Source: Acinetobacter brisouisimilis (GTDB lineage Bacteria > Pseudomonadota > Gammaproteobacteria > Pseudomonadales > Moraxellaceae). From it: a DNA stretch of 64,000 nt. The stretch spans positions 139,920 to 203,919 of the forward strand of contig NZ_KB851219.1 of assembly GCF_000368265.1 (NCBI RefSeq), read 5' to 3'. Below, piece by piece: positions 18,047-29,780 of the stretch (positions are counted from its first letter, which is position 1; each line of letters starts with the position of its first letter). The position numbers and the translations under genes are program-made. The notes beneath the pieces were generated by a model that was not told the DNA's origin, did no database searches, and was given only the letters and a program-made list of their open reading frames with translations.

Positions 18047-19012
18047 ATGGAAATCACCACAATCGTAGGTATTGTGATCGCAGTTGCGATTATTTTATTG
18101 GGGTTGTTTTTGCTGTTACGAAAGCCAAAAGAATATGTGCCTTCGCTCGAATCGGAATTACACATTAACCCTGAAACCCATCAGCCAGTGATTCCTCGTT
18201 TTGTGCGTGATCAGCTTTCGGCTGCACAGGCATTAGAGCAACGCATTGAGCCACATTTAGATGCCGATGATTCAGAGGAAACCAGTACTGCCCCAGAAGC
18301 TGAGCTAGCAAAAAAAGCTGAGCCTGAACCAAGTCCGCTTGTTCTGGAAAAAACAGAGAAGCCTGCGCAAGAGCAAGAACAAAAGCAGCCCGAAACGGTA
18401 GAGCAGACTGATCCAGCCATCAATAATGATGAGAAAAAAGCTGAACCTGCTCCAGTACTCAGCTTGAACCCAGACATTGAAACCGTTGCGATAGCAGAGT
18501 TTGATGAAGAGAGCTCGATTTTGGACATGCATTTGCATGAACAGCAACGCTATGATGATGAAAGTGCCTTGTCCAATGCCGAATATATTTTTGCCTTAAA
18601 TGTGTATCCGAACCCACGCCGTGTATTGTCTGGTGATCGTGCTTTGAAAGTTTTACTCAAATACGGCCTGCGCTTTGGTGAGTTGTCTTGTTTCCATCGC
18701 TATGAAAATACCGAAGAAGAAGAAAGTCCACTGATGTTTTCGGTATTGCGTGTTACCGATGAAGGCCCAGCAGGGTTCGACTTGGAAACTTTATCTGCTG
18801 AGCAGGTACAGGGCTTTGCCTTTTTCTTGACCTTGCCAAACCCGCACGCACAAGCAGGTTTTGATATGATGGTTAGTATTGCCAATCTGATTGCCCGTGA
18901 TATCGATGGGAAAGTATTTGATGAAAACAGTTGTGAACTGACTCAGCAACTCAAAGAACACTGGCGTCATCAAATTATTGATTACAAACCGCAAGCGGCA
19001 CAGAGCAACTAA
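18047..19012 (+). CDS. zipA: Cell division protein ZipA
   Basis: A 321-residue bitopic membrane protein that tethers FtsZ to the membrane. It has an N-terminal transmembrane helix (residues about 4-24), a charged acidic/Pro/Gln linker (about 60-170), and a C-terminal FtsZ-binding domain (about 180-315) with IFALNVYPNPRRVLSGDRAL, FGELSCFHRYEN and GFAFFLTLPNP. The ATG at 18047 starts one base after the smc stop and is preceded by GGAG, so the genes are translationally linked. The smc-zipA-ligA order is typical of Acinetobacter and Pseudomonas. Confidence 0.95.
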   Translation: MEITTIVGIVIAVAIILLGLFLLLRKPKEYVPSLESELHINPETHQPVIPRFVRDQLSAAQALEQRIEPHLDADDSEETSTAPEAELAKKAEPEPSPLVLEKTEKPAQEQEQKQPETVEQTDPAINNDEKKAEPAPVLSLNPDIETVAIAEFDEESSILDMHLHEQQRYDDESALSNAEYIFALNVYPNPRRVLSGDRALKVLLKYGLRFGELSCFHRYENTEEEESPLMFSVLRVTDEGPAGFDLETLSAEQVQGFAFFLTLPNPHAQAGFDMMVSIANLIARDIDGKVFDENSCELTQQLKEHWRHQIIDYKPQAAQSN

Positions 19013-19028
19013 AAAGCGCTGATTTTAG

Positions 19029-21119
<2,091 letters not shown>

Positions 21120-21178
21120 ACGCAGATTGGTTTTTGATGGCAGAATGTTGAAATTTGTAACTTCAGACGCTGTTCAAA

Positions 21179-21211
21179 TAAGCCCTTAAAATATCTTAAG
21201 GGCTTATTTTT
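21179..21211 (+). terminator. Intrinsic terminator after ligA
   Basis: An 11-bp perfect stem TAAGCCCTTAA/TTAAGGGCTTA with a 6-nt loop, followed by TTTTTA. It ends the smc-zipA-ligA unit 60 bp beyond the ligA stop. Confidence 0.88.
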
Positions 21212-21358
21212 AGATTAAAAAATCAGCCAAGTTGAAATATAAATGCGTATGTTTCTCATTTTAATGTTATGAAAAATCATATACTTATAAATCTTATTTT
21301 TTGCTTTTTTAGTTTAAACCTTGCATACTAAAATTTATATTCACAGGAGAAATTCACC

Positions 21359-21823
21359 ATGCGTGGCAATCCAGAAGTCATAGACTATTTAAATATGTTG
21401 ATCGGTGGCGAACTGGCTGCTCGTGATCAATACCTGATCCATTCACGTATGTACGATGACTGGGGTTTAAGCAAAATCTACGAACGCATTGATCATGAAA
21501 TGCATGAAGAAGCATCGCATGCGGATGCAATTATTCGTCGTGTGCTGTTTTTAGGTGGCACACCCAATATGCTGCGAGACGATGTTGATGTTGGAACCGA
21601 TGTAGTGAGTTGCCTAAAAGCTGACCTTGCACTGGAATATCATGTGCGTGAAAAACTGGTTCAAGGCATTAAACTTTGTGAAGAGAAAGGTGATTATATT
21701 AGCCGTGAGATGTTGCGTCAGCAGTTGTCAGATACCGAAGAAGACCATACTTACTGGCTGGAAAAACAAATGCGCCTGATCGAACTGATCGGGCTACAAA
21801 ATTATATTCAATCGCAGATTTAA
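21359..21823 (+). CDS. bfr: Bacterioferritin lacking the haem-ligand methionine
   Basis: A 154-residue four-helix ferritin that oxidises and stores iron in 24-mers. The di-iron ferroxidase ligands are all visible: E18, E51, H54, E93 (E94 in E. coli numbering), E127 and H130. Position 52, where bacterioferritins have the methionine that coordinates inter-subunit haem, is alanine (EEASHAD). This resembles the haem-ligand-less subunits described for Pseudomonas putida bacterioferritin, so it may be haem-free or work with a second Bfr subunit encoded elsewhere. It has a good ribosome-binding site (CAGGAGA) and stands alone. Confidence 0.93.
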   Translation: MRGNPEVIDYLNMLIGGELAARDQYLIHSRMYDDWGLSKIYERIDHEMHEEASHADAIIRRVLFLGGTPNMLRDDVDVGTDVVSCLKADLALEYHVREKLVQGIKLCEEKGDYISREMLRQQLSDTEEDHTYWLEKQMRLIELIGLQNYIQSQI

Positions 21824-21837
21824 TCGGTTGAATATTG

Positions 21838-21862
21838 AAAAAGCAGCCTTGATGGCTGTTTT
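21838..21862. terminator. Terminator between bfr and the peroxiredoxin gene
   Basis: An A-rich run, then CAGCC/GGCTG around a 5-nt loop followed by eight T, between two convergent genes. It should act mainly on the plus strand for bfr and, through the A-run, also on the minus strand. Confidence 0.75.
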
Positions 21863-21864
21863 TT

Positions 21865-22428
21865 TTATGGGTTCAATTTTTGTATATCTTGCAAAACCTG
21901 TGCAGCATGGGTTTGCGTATCGACACTGGTATAATGATAAACAATCGTACCTTTCGGGTCGATCAGGAAGCTTTCGCGCTTGGCAATCTGCATAAAACCT
22001 AAATTTCGAATAATGCCGAACTGTTTGGCAAGAGTTTGTTGATGGTCTGCCAAAATAGGAAAAGGTAGATTCAGTTTTTCAGAAAACTTCTGATGTGATT
22101 TCACATCATCAAGGCTCACACCTAAAACTACGGCATTACTTTTAATAAACTGCGGATAAAGAACTTTAAACTGGTTGGCTTCCTGAGTGCAACCAGGTGA
22201 ATTATCTTTCGGGTAAAAATACAGAACGACCCATTGACCTTTATACTGGGATAATTGATGCCACTGACCTTGTTGATCTTGTAATTTGAAGGCTGGTGCT
22301 TTTTGTCCGACCCATTGTTTTTGAATTGCAGTGAGTAAATTGTCACTTTCTTTGGCAAGAATGAAAGGACTCAATGTTATTAAACCTACAACAGTACAGC
22401 TGGCAAAGAGTGTACGCAAGACGGTCAT
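21865..22428 (-). CDS. Exported BCP-type peroxiredoxin
   Basis: A 187-residue thiol peroxidase of the AhpC/TSA BCP/PrxQ type. The peroxidatic cysteine is C80 in DNSPGCTQEA, preceded by VVLYFYPKD. The BCP resolving cysteine five residues later is replaced by asparagine and no other cysteine follows, so it should act as a one-Cys enzyme needing an external thiol. The N-terminus (residues 1-25, ending in FILAKES) looks like a signal peptide, placing the enzyme outside the cytoplasm, unlike E. coli BCP. It is convergent with bfr, so a shared role in oxidative stress is possible but not shown. Confidence 0.85.
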   Translation of the reverse strand: MTVLRTLFASCTVVGLITLSPFILAKESDNLLTAIQKQWVGQKAPAFKLQDQQGQWHQLSQYKGQWVVLYFYPKDNSPGCTQEANQFKVLYPQFIKSNAVVLGVSLDDVKSHQKFSEKLNLPFPILADHQQTLAKQFGIIRNLGFMQIAKRESFLIDPKGTIVYHYTSVDTQTHAAQVLQDIQKLNP

Positions 22429-22521
22429 AATCTCACTCTAAATGACATGATGTCATCCATTCTAGAGGATATGCGATAGCTTGTAATGCCTAAATTTTGT
22501 TACAAGCTATCTTGGCTTAAC

Positions 22522-23370
22522 TTAAACGTAGTCTAAGCCAATATCCAAATAACGCGCACTATGGGTGACATAGCCAAGTGCCAAGAAATCGACACCTGTT
22601 TCTGCAACACTTGGCGCAGTTTCTGGGGTAATTCCGCCTGAGGCTTCAGTTTGCGCTTTGCCTTGACACATTGCCACGGCTGTACGTAACTGTTCCAGAC
22701 TCATATTATCTAGTAGTACTAAAGACACGCCTTCTTGCAAAACTTGCTCAAGTTGTTCAAGCGTATCCACTTCAACTTCAACAGGAATTAAATGCCCAGC
22801 ATATGCTTTGGCACGCTGAATCGTTTGAATAATGTCACCACCTGCCAGCGCAATGTGGTTGTCTTTAATCAAAATCGCATCATCAAGTCCCATACGGTGA
22901 TTGCGTCCGCCACCGACACGCACGGCATACTTTTGTACATCACGCAAACCAGGAATGGTTTTACGAGTACAGGTAATTTTTGCAGCCGTATGTGAAATAC
23001 TACTTTGTAGTTCATGTGTGGTAGTGGCAATACCACTTAAATGAGTCAGAAAATTTAAAGCGGTACGTTCAGCACTCAAAATTGCTCGTGCATTACCTCG
23101 AATACTTGCAATGATGCTGCCTTTGCTCAAGACATCTCCATCTTGCAATTGTGCTGTAAATTCAATCTCTGGATTCATAAGTGCAAAGGCAAGACGGGCC
23201 AGTTGAACACCGCAAACAATTCCAGATTCACGGGCAATAATATGCAATTCAGTATTTTGCTGTGAATCAATTGTGGCTTCGGAAGTAATATCTCCGCGTC
23301 GTCCCAAGTCTTCCCTTAATGCGGATTGAACCAGTGGTTGAATTAACACATCTGGCAATGCATAACGCAT
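22522..23370 (-). CDS. nadC: Nicotinate-nucleotide pyrophosphorylase (carboxylating)
   Basis: A 282-residue quinolinate phosphoribosyltransferase that makes nicotinate mononucleotide from quinolinate and PRPP, step three of de novo NAD synthesis. Motifs: EDLGRRGDIT, ERTALNFLTHLSGIAT, CTRKTIPGLRDVQKYAV, GGGRNHRMGLDDAILIKDNH and EASGGI. I chose the ATG at 23370 over the TTG at 23385 because GGAGAG lies seven bases upstream of it. A dyad matching the two boxes upstream of nadA lies directly in front of the gene (23383-23411), so it should share regulation with nadAB. Confidence 0.96.
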   Translation of the reverse strand: MRYALPDVLIQPLVQSALREDLGRRGDITSEATIDSQQNTELHIIARESGIVCGVQLARLAFALMNPEIEFTAQLQDGDVLSKGSIIASIRGNARAILSAERTALNFLTHLSGIATTTHELQSSISHTAAKITCTRKTIPGLRDVQKYAVRVGGGRNHRMGLDDAILIKDNHIALAGGDIIQTIQRAKAYAGHLIPVEVEVDTLEQLEQVLQEGVSLVLLDNMSLEQLRTAVAMCQGKAQTEASGGITPETAPSVAETGVDFLALGYVTHSARYLDIGLDYV

Positions 23371-23382
23371 GACGAATCTCTC

Positions 23383-23411
23383 CAATATATGCTCAAACGG
23401 AGTATATATTG
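23383..23411 (-). promoter_or_regulatory. Candidate NadQ-type operator upstream of nadC
   Basis: Read on the minus strand, the core at 23390-23406 is TATACTCCGTTTGAGCA. It sits in a longer dyad whose outer arms CAATATAT and ATATATTG are perfectly complementary. The core matches the two copies upstream of nadA in TATACTC and GAGCA with the same 5-bp spacer. TATACT could double as a -10 element, so binding would block the promoter. The operator role is inferred. Confidence 0.7.
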
Positions 23412-23611
23412 TTCACTATCTAACACGCAAATATTAATTTCTAGGGTTAAAAAACGGCATAATTTTGAGTTTTATCAAAAATAGTCATGATTTTTGAATG
23501 TTTGATAAAAGTTAAAGTGTGATATCTGTTGATTTATTAATGTATTTCAACATGTTAAGTATGTTTGATCAAACTGGTAATTTGTGCGATTGGGGATTTA
23601 TGCTAATTTTG

Positions 23612-23648
23612 AGTTAAATAGCAAATTTTCTTGGTTTGCTATTTAACT
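23612..23648 (-). terminator. Hairpin downstream of the nadQ-like gene
   Basis: A 14-bp perfect inverted repeat, AGTTAAATAGCAAA with TTTGCTATTTAACT, around a 9-nt loop, 20 bp past the regulator stop on the minus strand. There is no good T-tract, so it is a possible terminator or RNA-stabilising hairpin. Confidence 0.45.
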
Positions 23649-23667
23649 GGTGATCAAAATTGAAAAC

Positions 23668-24618
23668 TTAGTTGTTCATAATGGGAAGCTTATAGCCTGA
23701 AAGTAAACTTTCTTGTAAGACATTTTCTTTAAAACGGTAAAGTTGTGCAGGGCGACCACGCTCTGGAATGGCTTCTTTACCTGTAGGTTCAACCAAGTTT
23801 TGGTTGTGTATCAGGCGGCGGAAATTCTGTTTATGTAATTCCACACCGCTGAGTGCTTGAATACTTTGTTGTAATTGGTACAAGGTAAACTCGGGTGGCA
23901 TTAACTCAAAAATCACTGGGCGGTATTGTAATTTAGAGCGCAAACGTGACATGGCTGTGGCTAAAACACGACGGTGATGGTTGTGCATGGCTTTACCTGT
24001 AATCGATTCAGGTAGGCGACCATCATAATATGGCGATTCGGCGATTAGCCCGACTTCATACATGAGCTCGTAGCGGAGTAGGGTATTTTCTTCAAGCCAA
24101 TCGTAGTTCGATAGCCCCCAACATAAATTCATACGCTGTTGACGTGCTTGGCGTAGGTATACCGAGGCAGCAGAGTCGACCCAGTTTTGAATTTTAGGCA
24201 AAATTTGCTGACAAACTTGTTCAGCATCTTTGGTACGACGATCTTCCCATGGGAAATATTCGTACCAATCATGCCATTTTGCTGCAAGTTTTAGGTTTTG
24301 TTCATCGACCTCTTTAACCAGTCCTAAATAACTAATGTATACCACTGGATGCCCAGAATCCTGCGAACGTTTGATGTCAACAAAGGTATACAGTTGTTCC
24401 ATATAACCCAAAGGTTGCTCGGTTTGTTGTTGAACCCAAGCACGTGCGCCTGCTTGTAATGAATGATGAATTGGGGTTAATGGTCCAAAAGGTAAAAGAG
24501 TGCCATCTTGAATGGTGAGTACCCGCGCGGAAAAGTTGGTCACCGCAATTAAAACGGCAACCAGTTCGGTTGCAGTTTCCTGGGATTTGGAAAGTTCTAA
24601 ATGGACGTGTGACTGCAT
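23668..24618 (-). CDS. nadQ: Nudix-like NAD-synthesis regulator (NadQ/NrtR type)
   Basis: A 316-residue protein. The N-terminal part (about residues 15-150) resembles a Nudix fold (VAVLIAVTNFSARVLTI, then GPLTPIHHSLQAGARAWV), but the catalytic Nudix box REUXEE is missing, so it should sense a ligand without hydrolysing it. The C-terminal part (about 225-310) is a winged helix of the Nudix-regulator type, LYQLQQSIQALSG then NFRRLIHNQNLVEP and GRPAQLYRF. Known NrtR and NadQ regulators control NAD genes. Here it lies between nadC and nadA, and three copies of one palindrome precede those genes, so it is very probably their repressor. Confidence 0.8.
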   Translation of the reverse strand: MQSHVHLELSKSQETATELVAVLIAVTNFSARVLTIQDGTLLPFGPLTPIHHSLQAGARAWVQQQTEQPLGYMEQLYTFVDIKRSQDSGHPVVYISYLGLVKEVDEQNLKLAAKWHDWYEYFPWEDRRTKDAEQVCQQILPKIQNWVDSAASVYLRQARQQRMNLCWGLSNYDWLEENTLLRYELMYEVGLIAESPYYDGRLPESITGKAMHNHHRRVLATAMSRLRSKLQYRPVIFELMPPEFTLYQLQQSIQALSGVELHKQNFRRLIHNQNLVEPTGKEAIPERGRPAQLYRFKENVLQESLLSGYKLPIMNN

Positions 24619-24753
24619 CTTTGGTCTTATGTTTGTTGCTATCGGGTTTATTGTATGAGAAATATTGGATTAAACAAAACCCCTATGCATATTCTCTAAG
24701 CAGTTTTCTTATATAAAAAATAAATACATAAACAACAGTCATTTACGCATAAT

Positions 24754-24770
24754 TATACTCTTTTTGAGCA
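24754..24770 (+). promoter_or_regulatory. Candidate NadQ-type operator 1 upstream of nadA
   Basis: TATACTCTTTTTGAGCA, an imperfect palindrome with CTC/GAG arms and a 5-bp spacer. It is identical to the second nadA box and the nadC box in TATACTC and GAGCA. It lies 69 bp upstream of the chosen nadA start and 34 bp from box 2, roughly three helical turns. Confidence 0.65.
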
Positions 24771-24787
24771 AAAAGGGTTTGAATTTA

Positions 24788-24804
24788 TATACTCATTGTG
24801 AGCA
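24788..24804 (+). promoter_or_regulatory. Candidate NadQ-type operator 2 upstream of nadA
   Basis: TATACTCATTGTGAGCA, the second copy of the motif. TTGAGC at 24764-24769 (inside box 1) and TATACT at 24788-24793 have an 18-bp spacing and could form the nadA promoter, so bound protein on both boxes would cover it. This is inferred from motif repetition. Confidence 0.65.
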
Positions 24805-24838
24805 TAATTGTGCGCATATTCATTGTTGGAATGCCGTT

Positions 24839-26041
24839 ATGAAGGAACATTTGGCTAGCTATCCTTATGAAAAGCCAAGCTTAGATTATATGCAAACGCA
24901 TATTGAGTTTGCCGCTGAGGCGCAGCAAAGCAATGCCTGTACTTTACATGAAGCGTGGGCAAAGGTGCCTGCAGCATTAAATGCAACAGAAATCCAACAA
25001 TACCAAGAACAAATCCGTAAACTTTTAAAACAGCACAATGCCGTGATGGTGGCACATTACTATGTGGAACCTGAGTTGCAAGATTTAGCCTTGGCAACAG
25101 GTGGCATGGTGGGTGACTCACTGGAAATGGCAAAATTCTGTAAAAATCACCCTGCCGATACCTTGTTGGTCGTGGGTGTGCGTTTTATGGGTGAAACTGC
25201 CAAAATTCTCAGCCCGCAAAAAACAGTACTCATGCCAGATCTGGAAGCGACCTGTTCGCTAGATTTGGGCTGCCCAGCGGATGAATTTAAACAATTTTGT
25301 GATGCGCACCCTGACCGTACAGTCGTGGTTTATGCCAACACCAGTGCGGAAGTAAAAGCGCATGCGGATTGGGTCGTCACATCATCTATTGCGATTGAAA
25401 TTGTTGAGTATTTGCACAATCAGGGCAAAAAAATCATTTGGGGACCTGACCGTCACCTTGGGCAATATATCCAAAATAAAACAGGTGCAGACATGCTGCT
25501 CTGGCAAGGTTCATGTATCGTCCATAACGAGTTTAAGGGCATTGAGCTGACTCATTTGAAACAGCAGCATCCTGAAGCGATTGTGTTGGTGCATCCAGAA
25601 TCACCTGCTGAAGTTGTGGCGCAAGCCGATGTGGTGGGCTCAACCAGTAAATTACTCAATGCTGCCGTACAGCGTCCAGAACATGAGTTTATTGTGGCAA
25701 CCGATCAGGGCATTTTGCACGAAATGCAAAAACAAGCTCCGCATAAAACCTTTATTGCTGCACCCACAGCAGGCAACGGTGCAACTTGTAAATCTTGTGC
25801 ATTTTGTCCGTGGATGGCAATGAATGGCTTGGCGGCGTGTGCAGAAGTTTTACGCAATCAAAGTCAGCAAGTTCAACTTGATGCCGCGCTGATTGAAGAA
25901 GCACGAGCACCAATCCAACGGATGCTAGACTTCTCTGAAGCCTACAAAAACTACCATCAACAGCAACAATTGGGTGCGGGTTTAGCCCAATTTCAACAAT
26001 GGCTGGCAACGCAACATGAAGCAAAATATTCAGCATTATGA
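24839..26041 (+). CDS. nadA: Quinolinate synthase NadA
   Basis: A 400-residue [4Fe-4S] enzyme that condenses iminoaspartate with dihydroxyacetone phosphate to quinolinate. Motifs include [16 protein letters not shown], cysteines C139 and C145 in [20 protein letters not shown] and the C-terminal [10 protein letters not shown], together carrying the cluster ligands. I chose the ATG at 24839 (GGA 8 bases upstream). An in-frame TTG at 24764 would add 25 residues but runs through the second operator box. nadB overlaps the 3' end by 26 bp. Confidence 0.95.
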   Translation: MKEHLASYPYEKPSLDYMQTHIEFAAEAQQSNACTLHEAWAKVPAALNATEIQQYQEQIRKLLKQHNAVMVAHYYVEPELQDLALATGGMVGDSLEMAKFCKNHPADTLLVVGVRFMGETAKILSPQKTVLMPDLEATCSLDLGCPADEFKQFCDAHPDRTVVVYANTSAEVKAHADWVVTSSIAIEIVEYLHNQGKKIIWGPDRHLGQYIQNKTGADMLLWQGSCIVHNEFKGIELTHLKQQHPEAIVLVHPESPAEVVAQADVVGSTSKLLNAAVQRPEHEFIVATDQGILHEMQKQAPHKTFIAAPTAGNGATCKSCAFCPWMAMNGLAACAEVLRNQSQQVQLDAALIEEARAPIQRMLDFSEAYKNYHQQQQLGAGLAQFQQWLATQHEAKYSAL

Positions 26042-27587
26042 TGTTTTAATTGTTGGGGCAGGTTTAGCGGGTTTGACCGTTGCTCTGTCCTTGCCTGAAC
26101 AGTTCAAAATAGCCTTACTCGCAAAACAGGATTTAGACACCTGTTCTAGTAATATGGCTCAAGGTGGTATCGCAGCAGTACTTGATCCGCAAGATACTGT
26201 GGCCGAACATGTTCAAGATACATTGGTCGCAGGTGCGGGACTCTGTCATGTAGAGAATACTACACATATTTTAGCGCATGCGGCTGAGGCGATTGACTGG
26301 TTGTGTCAGTCTGGTGTGCCATTTACCTACCATGAGCAAAGCTTACATTTGACTCGTGAAGGTGGGCATGGGCATCGTCGTATCGTGCATGCTGCCGATC
26401 ATACAGGCTGGTCAGTCACGCAGACTTTGCAACAGCAGCTTGCTACAAAAAGCAATGTGACCTGTTTGACTGAACATCGTTTACAACAGTTGTATGTTGA
26501 AGATCAGCGTTGCTATGGGGCTGAGTTAAAAGATACAGCACAACAATCAGTACAGGTCTTTGCCAAATATGTGATTTTAGCGACTGGTGGTACAGGTCAG
26601 CTATTTGAGCTGACCACCAATCCTGAAACTTCAACAGGTGATGGTGTGGCATTGGCATGGCAAGCAGGCTGTCGTGTGGCAAATCTGGAATTTATCCAAT
26701 TCCACCCAACGGCATTGGCACTTAAAGATAGTAAAACTTTCCTGATTTCTGAAGCGTTGCGTGGTGAAGGCGGTATCTTGCGTAATCAGCAAGGCGAGCG
26801 TTTTATGCCTGCCTATGATGAGCGTCTGGAACTTGCTCCTCGTGATATTGTGGCGCGTGCCATTGCCGATCAAATCCAGAAACAGCAGCAACAGCCAGTT
26901 TTTCTGGATATGACTCACTTGGAAAAAGCTTTTATTACCGAGCATTTCCCATCGATCTATCAGCATTGTCTTGAGCAAGGTTTGGATATTAGTCAGCAGC
27001 CGATTCCTGTTGCACCTGCCGCGCATTATGCCTGTGGTGGTGTGCTCACCGATGCGATTGGGCATACCGATATTGAAAACCTGTTTGCGATCGGGGAAGT
27101 GGCATGTACAGGTTTACATGGTGCGAACCGTTTAGCCAGTAACTCATTGCTTGAATGTATGGTGATGGGACGTGATGTTGCACACGCGATTGTTCAGCAA
27201 GATGAGTGGCAAGTCCCGAAAGCTGAGGCAGAACTGGTACAACCAGATTTTAATGCTGTTTCTACACAGTTTGAATTGGAAGATGATTTTGATGTTGCAA
27301 CATTGCAGCAAAAAATGACCCAGTATTTTGGTATTCAGCGTGACTTTGCAGGTATGCAGTATTTGTATGCACAGCTCAATCACTGGTGGCTAATGACCGA
27401 GCAGCAATATCCAATGCTTTTGACTGCAATGTTAATGGTGCATAGTGCCTTACAACGTCAGGAAAGTCGCGGAACACATTTCAATCGCGACTGTCCACAG
27501 ACCTTAGTCGAGGCAAAAATGAGTGTGATCGCAGCACCTGCACAGCAAGCAGTGCAGCAACCAGAGGTAAGTTCTGTACTGTGCTAG
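26016..27587 (+). CDS. nadB: L-aspartate oxidase NadB
   Basis: A 523-residue FAD enzyme that oxidises L-aspartate to iminoaspartate for NadA. The FAD-binding site is [15 protein letters not shown] (10-24). [19 protein letters not shown]-type residues in [20 protein letters not shown] and [17 protein letters not shown] follow in family order, with [11 protein letters not shown] near the C-terminal half. The overlap with nadA indicates one transcript and probably a channelled supply of the unstable iminoaspartate. Expression should follow the nadA operators. Confidence 0.96.
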   Translation: MKQNIQHYDVLIVGAGLAGLTVALSLPEQFKIALLAKQDLDTCSSNMAQGGIAAVLDPQDTVAEHVQDTLVAGAGLCHVENTTHILAHAAEAIDWLCQSGVPFTYHEQSLHLTREGGHGHRRIVHAADHTGWSVTQTLQQQLATKSNVTCLTEHRLQQLYVEDQRCYGAELKDTAQQSVQVFAKYVILATGGTGQLFELTTNPETSTGDGVALAWQAGCRVANLEFIQFHPTALALKDSKTFLISEALRGEGGILRNQQGERFMPAYDERLELAPRDIVARAIADQIQKQQQQPVFLDMTHLEKAFITEHFPSIYQHCLEQGLDISQQPIPVAPAAHYACGGVLTDAIGHTDIENLFAIGEVACTGLHGANRLASNSLLECMVMGRDVAHAIVQQDEWQVPKAEAELVQPDFNAVSTQFELEDDFDVATLQQKMTQYFGIQRDFAGMQYLYAQLNHWWLMTEQQYPMLLTAMLMVHSALQRQESRGTHFNRDCPQTLVEAKMSVIAAPAQQAVQQPEVSSVLC

Positions 27588-27675
27588 TCAGGGTAAAAAT
27601 GGTAGATCTTGCACATCGATCATAAAGGCTTTGTCTTATACTGCTACGCATATCGTTGTAGATGAGAACAGATCG

Positions 27676-28404
27676 ATGCCAAAGAAAATCTTGCTGATTA
27701 CAGGTTGGGGTGTAGGAACTGCACCCCTCATGCCATTGCAACAGGCATTACAGCAAGTTGGGCATCGGGTGGAACTGGCGGATATTTTTGACTGGTTTGA
27801 CCTTACTCAAAAACAGCAGATGCTTGCCCGTGTTGCTGAGGCGGATGTAGTTATCGGCTGGTCACTGGGCGGACAATTGGCACTGTTACTGGTCGATGCC
27901 TATCAACAACTCACAGGACAGCAAAAAACACTGATTAACTTGGCGAGTAACCCGTGTTTTGTGGCACAAGAAAACTGGTCTTGTGCCATGCCTGAAACTG
28001 AATTTACTCAGTTTTTCCAAGCCTTTCAGCAAAATCCTCAAGCGACTCTCAAGCGTTTTTATCTGAACATTTGCCGCGGTGATGCTCAAGCAAAACAGCA
28101 CTGGCTGAGTTTGCAAAATACTGCCAATCCCCCAGAAAATGAGTTGTTATTGCAAGGCTTGATCATGTTGCGGGATTTAAACTTGGTCGATAAATGGTTG
28201 CAATATGCCAATTCGGCTTATTTTATCTTTACGCAACAGGATGCAGTTGTTCCTTGCCAGATTGCACAAAAAGCCCCTAATTTTGTTGTTAAAGCACCAC
28301 ATATCACGATGTTACCAGAACTGAGTCATGCCTTTCCTGTGACCCATCCAGTGCTTGCTGCTGAACAAATTTGTCAATTTCTGACTGAAGCGTCGTTTGC
28401 CTGA
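27676..28404 (+). CDS. bioH: Pimeloyl-ACP methyl ester esterase, BioH-type hydrolase
   Basis: A 242-residue alpha/beta hydrolase. Nucleophile S63 lies in GWSLGGQLA. An aspartate in FTQQDAVVP and a histidine in ELSHAFPVTHP complete the likely catalytic triad. In biotin synthesis BioH removes the methyl group put on by BioC, releasing pimeloyl-ACP for BioF. The gene lies upstream of bioAFCD, which supports the call over a generic hydrolase. The ATG at 27676 is chosen because the upstream TTG at 27631 would add 15 unrelated residues. The protein is divergent from E. coli BioH. Confidence 0.8.
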   Translation: MPKKILLITGWGVGTAPLMPLQQALQQVGHRVELADIFDWFDLTQKQQMLARVAEADVVIGWSLGGQLALLLVDAYQQLTGQQKTLINLASNPCFVAQENWSCAMPETEFTQFFQAFQQNPQATLKRFYLNICRGDAQAKQHWLSLQNTANPPENELLLQGLIMLRDLNLVDKWLQYANSAYFIFTQQDAVVPCQIAQKAPNFVVKAPHITMLPELSHAFPVTHPVLAAEQICQFLTEASFA

Positions 28405-28484
28405 ATTTGACTGATCTGGCAATGGCATCCATACCAGAAACGGATTAACATCAGTGCCATTGAGGTTAAAAAAGGTGGTTTTGG

Positions 28485-29780
28485 ATGACAGATTTATTTG
28501 ATGCACAACACTTATGGCATCCATATACATCAATGATTAATCCATTACCCACATTTAAGGTTAAGCAAGCTTTTGCATCGACCATTGAACTGGATGATGG
28601 TCGCCAACTCATCGATGGTATGTCTTCTTGGTGGTGTGCGATTCATGGTTACAATCACCCTGTGCTGAATCAGGCAGTCACTGATCAGTTACAACGCATG
28701 TCACATATCATGTTTGGTGGATTTACCCACGATCCTGCGATTGAGCTAGGTAAGGCACTGCTCGAAATTGTGCCGCCATCACTCGATAAAATCTTCTATG
28801 CAGACTCGGGTTCGGTGTCGGTTGAAGTTGCACTGAAAATGGCAGTGCAGTACTGGACAGCGCAAGGCAAGCCACAAAAAACCAATTTTATTACCACGCG
28901 TTCGGGCTATCACGGCGATACATGGAATGCCATGTCGGTCTGTGACCCTGTTACGGGTATGCATCAGATTTTTGGTTCATCTTTACCGATTCGTTATTTT
29001 GTTCCAGCGCCACAAAGCCGTTTTGATGGGGAATGGGATGCTCAGGATATTGCTGAACTGGCGCAAACTTTGGAGCAACAGCACCAAAATATTGCGGCAC
29101 TGATTATTGAACCAATTGTACAAGGTGCGGGCGGGATGCATTTTTATCATCCCGAATATTTGCGCCAAGCCAAACTGCTTTGCCAGAAATATAATATTTT
29201 GCTGATTTTTGATGAAATCGCCACAGGTTTTGGACGCACAGGTAAACTCTTTGCATGGGAACATGCGGGTGTTGAGCCTGACATTATGTGTATTGGTAAA
29301 GGGTTAACGGGTGGCTATATGACACTGGCTGCAACCTTGACCACGCGACATGTGGCAGAAACCATTTCTAAAGGTGAGGTAGGCGTATTTATGCATGGCC
29401 CCACCTTTATGGCAAACCCATTGGCATGTGCGGTGGCAGTGGCAAGCACCAAGTTGCTGCTTTCCCAAGACTGGCAAGCCAATATTCAGCGTATTGAACA
29501 ACATTTAAAACAAGGTTTGGCACCGCTTGCGGACTTGGAACATGTGGCCGATGTCCGTGTACTCGGTGCAATTGGTGTAGTGGAACTGACCGAAGCCGTC
29601 AATATGGCGAGCTTGCAGCAACAATTTGTAGCGCGTGGCATATGGGTACGCCCATTTGGCAAACTGGTGTATGTCATGCCACCTTATGTAATTCGCCCCG
29701 AAGAATTAGAAGTTTTATTACGTGAACTCAAAGCGGTGGTCGCAGCAATAACCTCAGGAGAAGCGAATGTCCCTGCTTGA
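28485..29780 (+). CDS. bioA: Adenosylmethionine-8-amino-7-oxononanoate aminotransferase
   Basis: A 431-residue PLP enzyme that converts KAPA to DAPA using S-adenosylmethionine as amino donor. Features include HLWHPYTSM at the N-terminus, [14 protein letters not shown], the cofactor-binding [31 protein letters not shown], and PLP lysine K272 in [11 protein letters not shown]. The 3' end overlaps bioF by 14 bp, and a GGTGG sequence precedes the start. Confidence 0.97.
   Translation: MTDLFDAQHLWHPYTSMINPLPTFKVKQAFASTIELDDGRQLIDGMSSWWCAIHGYNHPVLNQAVTDQLQRMSHIMFGGFTHDPAIELGKALLEIVPPSLDKIFYADSGSVSVEVALKMAVQYWTAQGKPQKTNFITTRSGYHGDTWNAMSVCDPVTGMHQIFGSSLPIRYFVPAPQSRFDGEWDAQDIAELAQTLEQQHQNIAALIIEPIVQGAGGMHFYHPEYLRQAKLLCQKYNILLIFDEIATGFGRTGKLFAWEHAGVEPDIMCIGKGLTGGYMTLAATLTTRHVAETISKGEVGVFMHGPTFMANPLACAVAVASTKLLLSQDWQANIQRIEQHLKQGLAPLADLEHVADVRVLGAIGVVELTEAVNMASLQQQFVARGIWVRPFGKLVYVMPPYVIRPEELEVLLRELKAVVAAITSGEANVPA

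Noticed and set aside
24764-24838. In-frame TTG extension of nadA with [10 protein letters not shown]-like metal-binding pattern
   Set aside because: The stretch covers a putative operator and has no ribosome-binding site for the TTG, and standard NadA proteins do not have this region. Cysteines and histidines there are probably chance.
28405-28484. BirA or BioQ operator upstream of bioA
   Set aside because: I searched this short gap for a palindrome like those known for BirA or BioQ and found none convincing.
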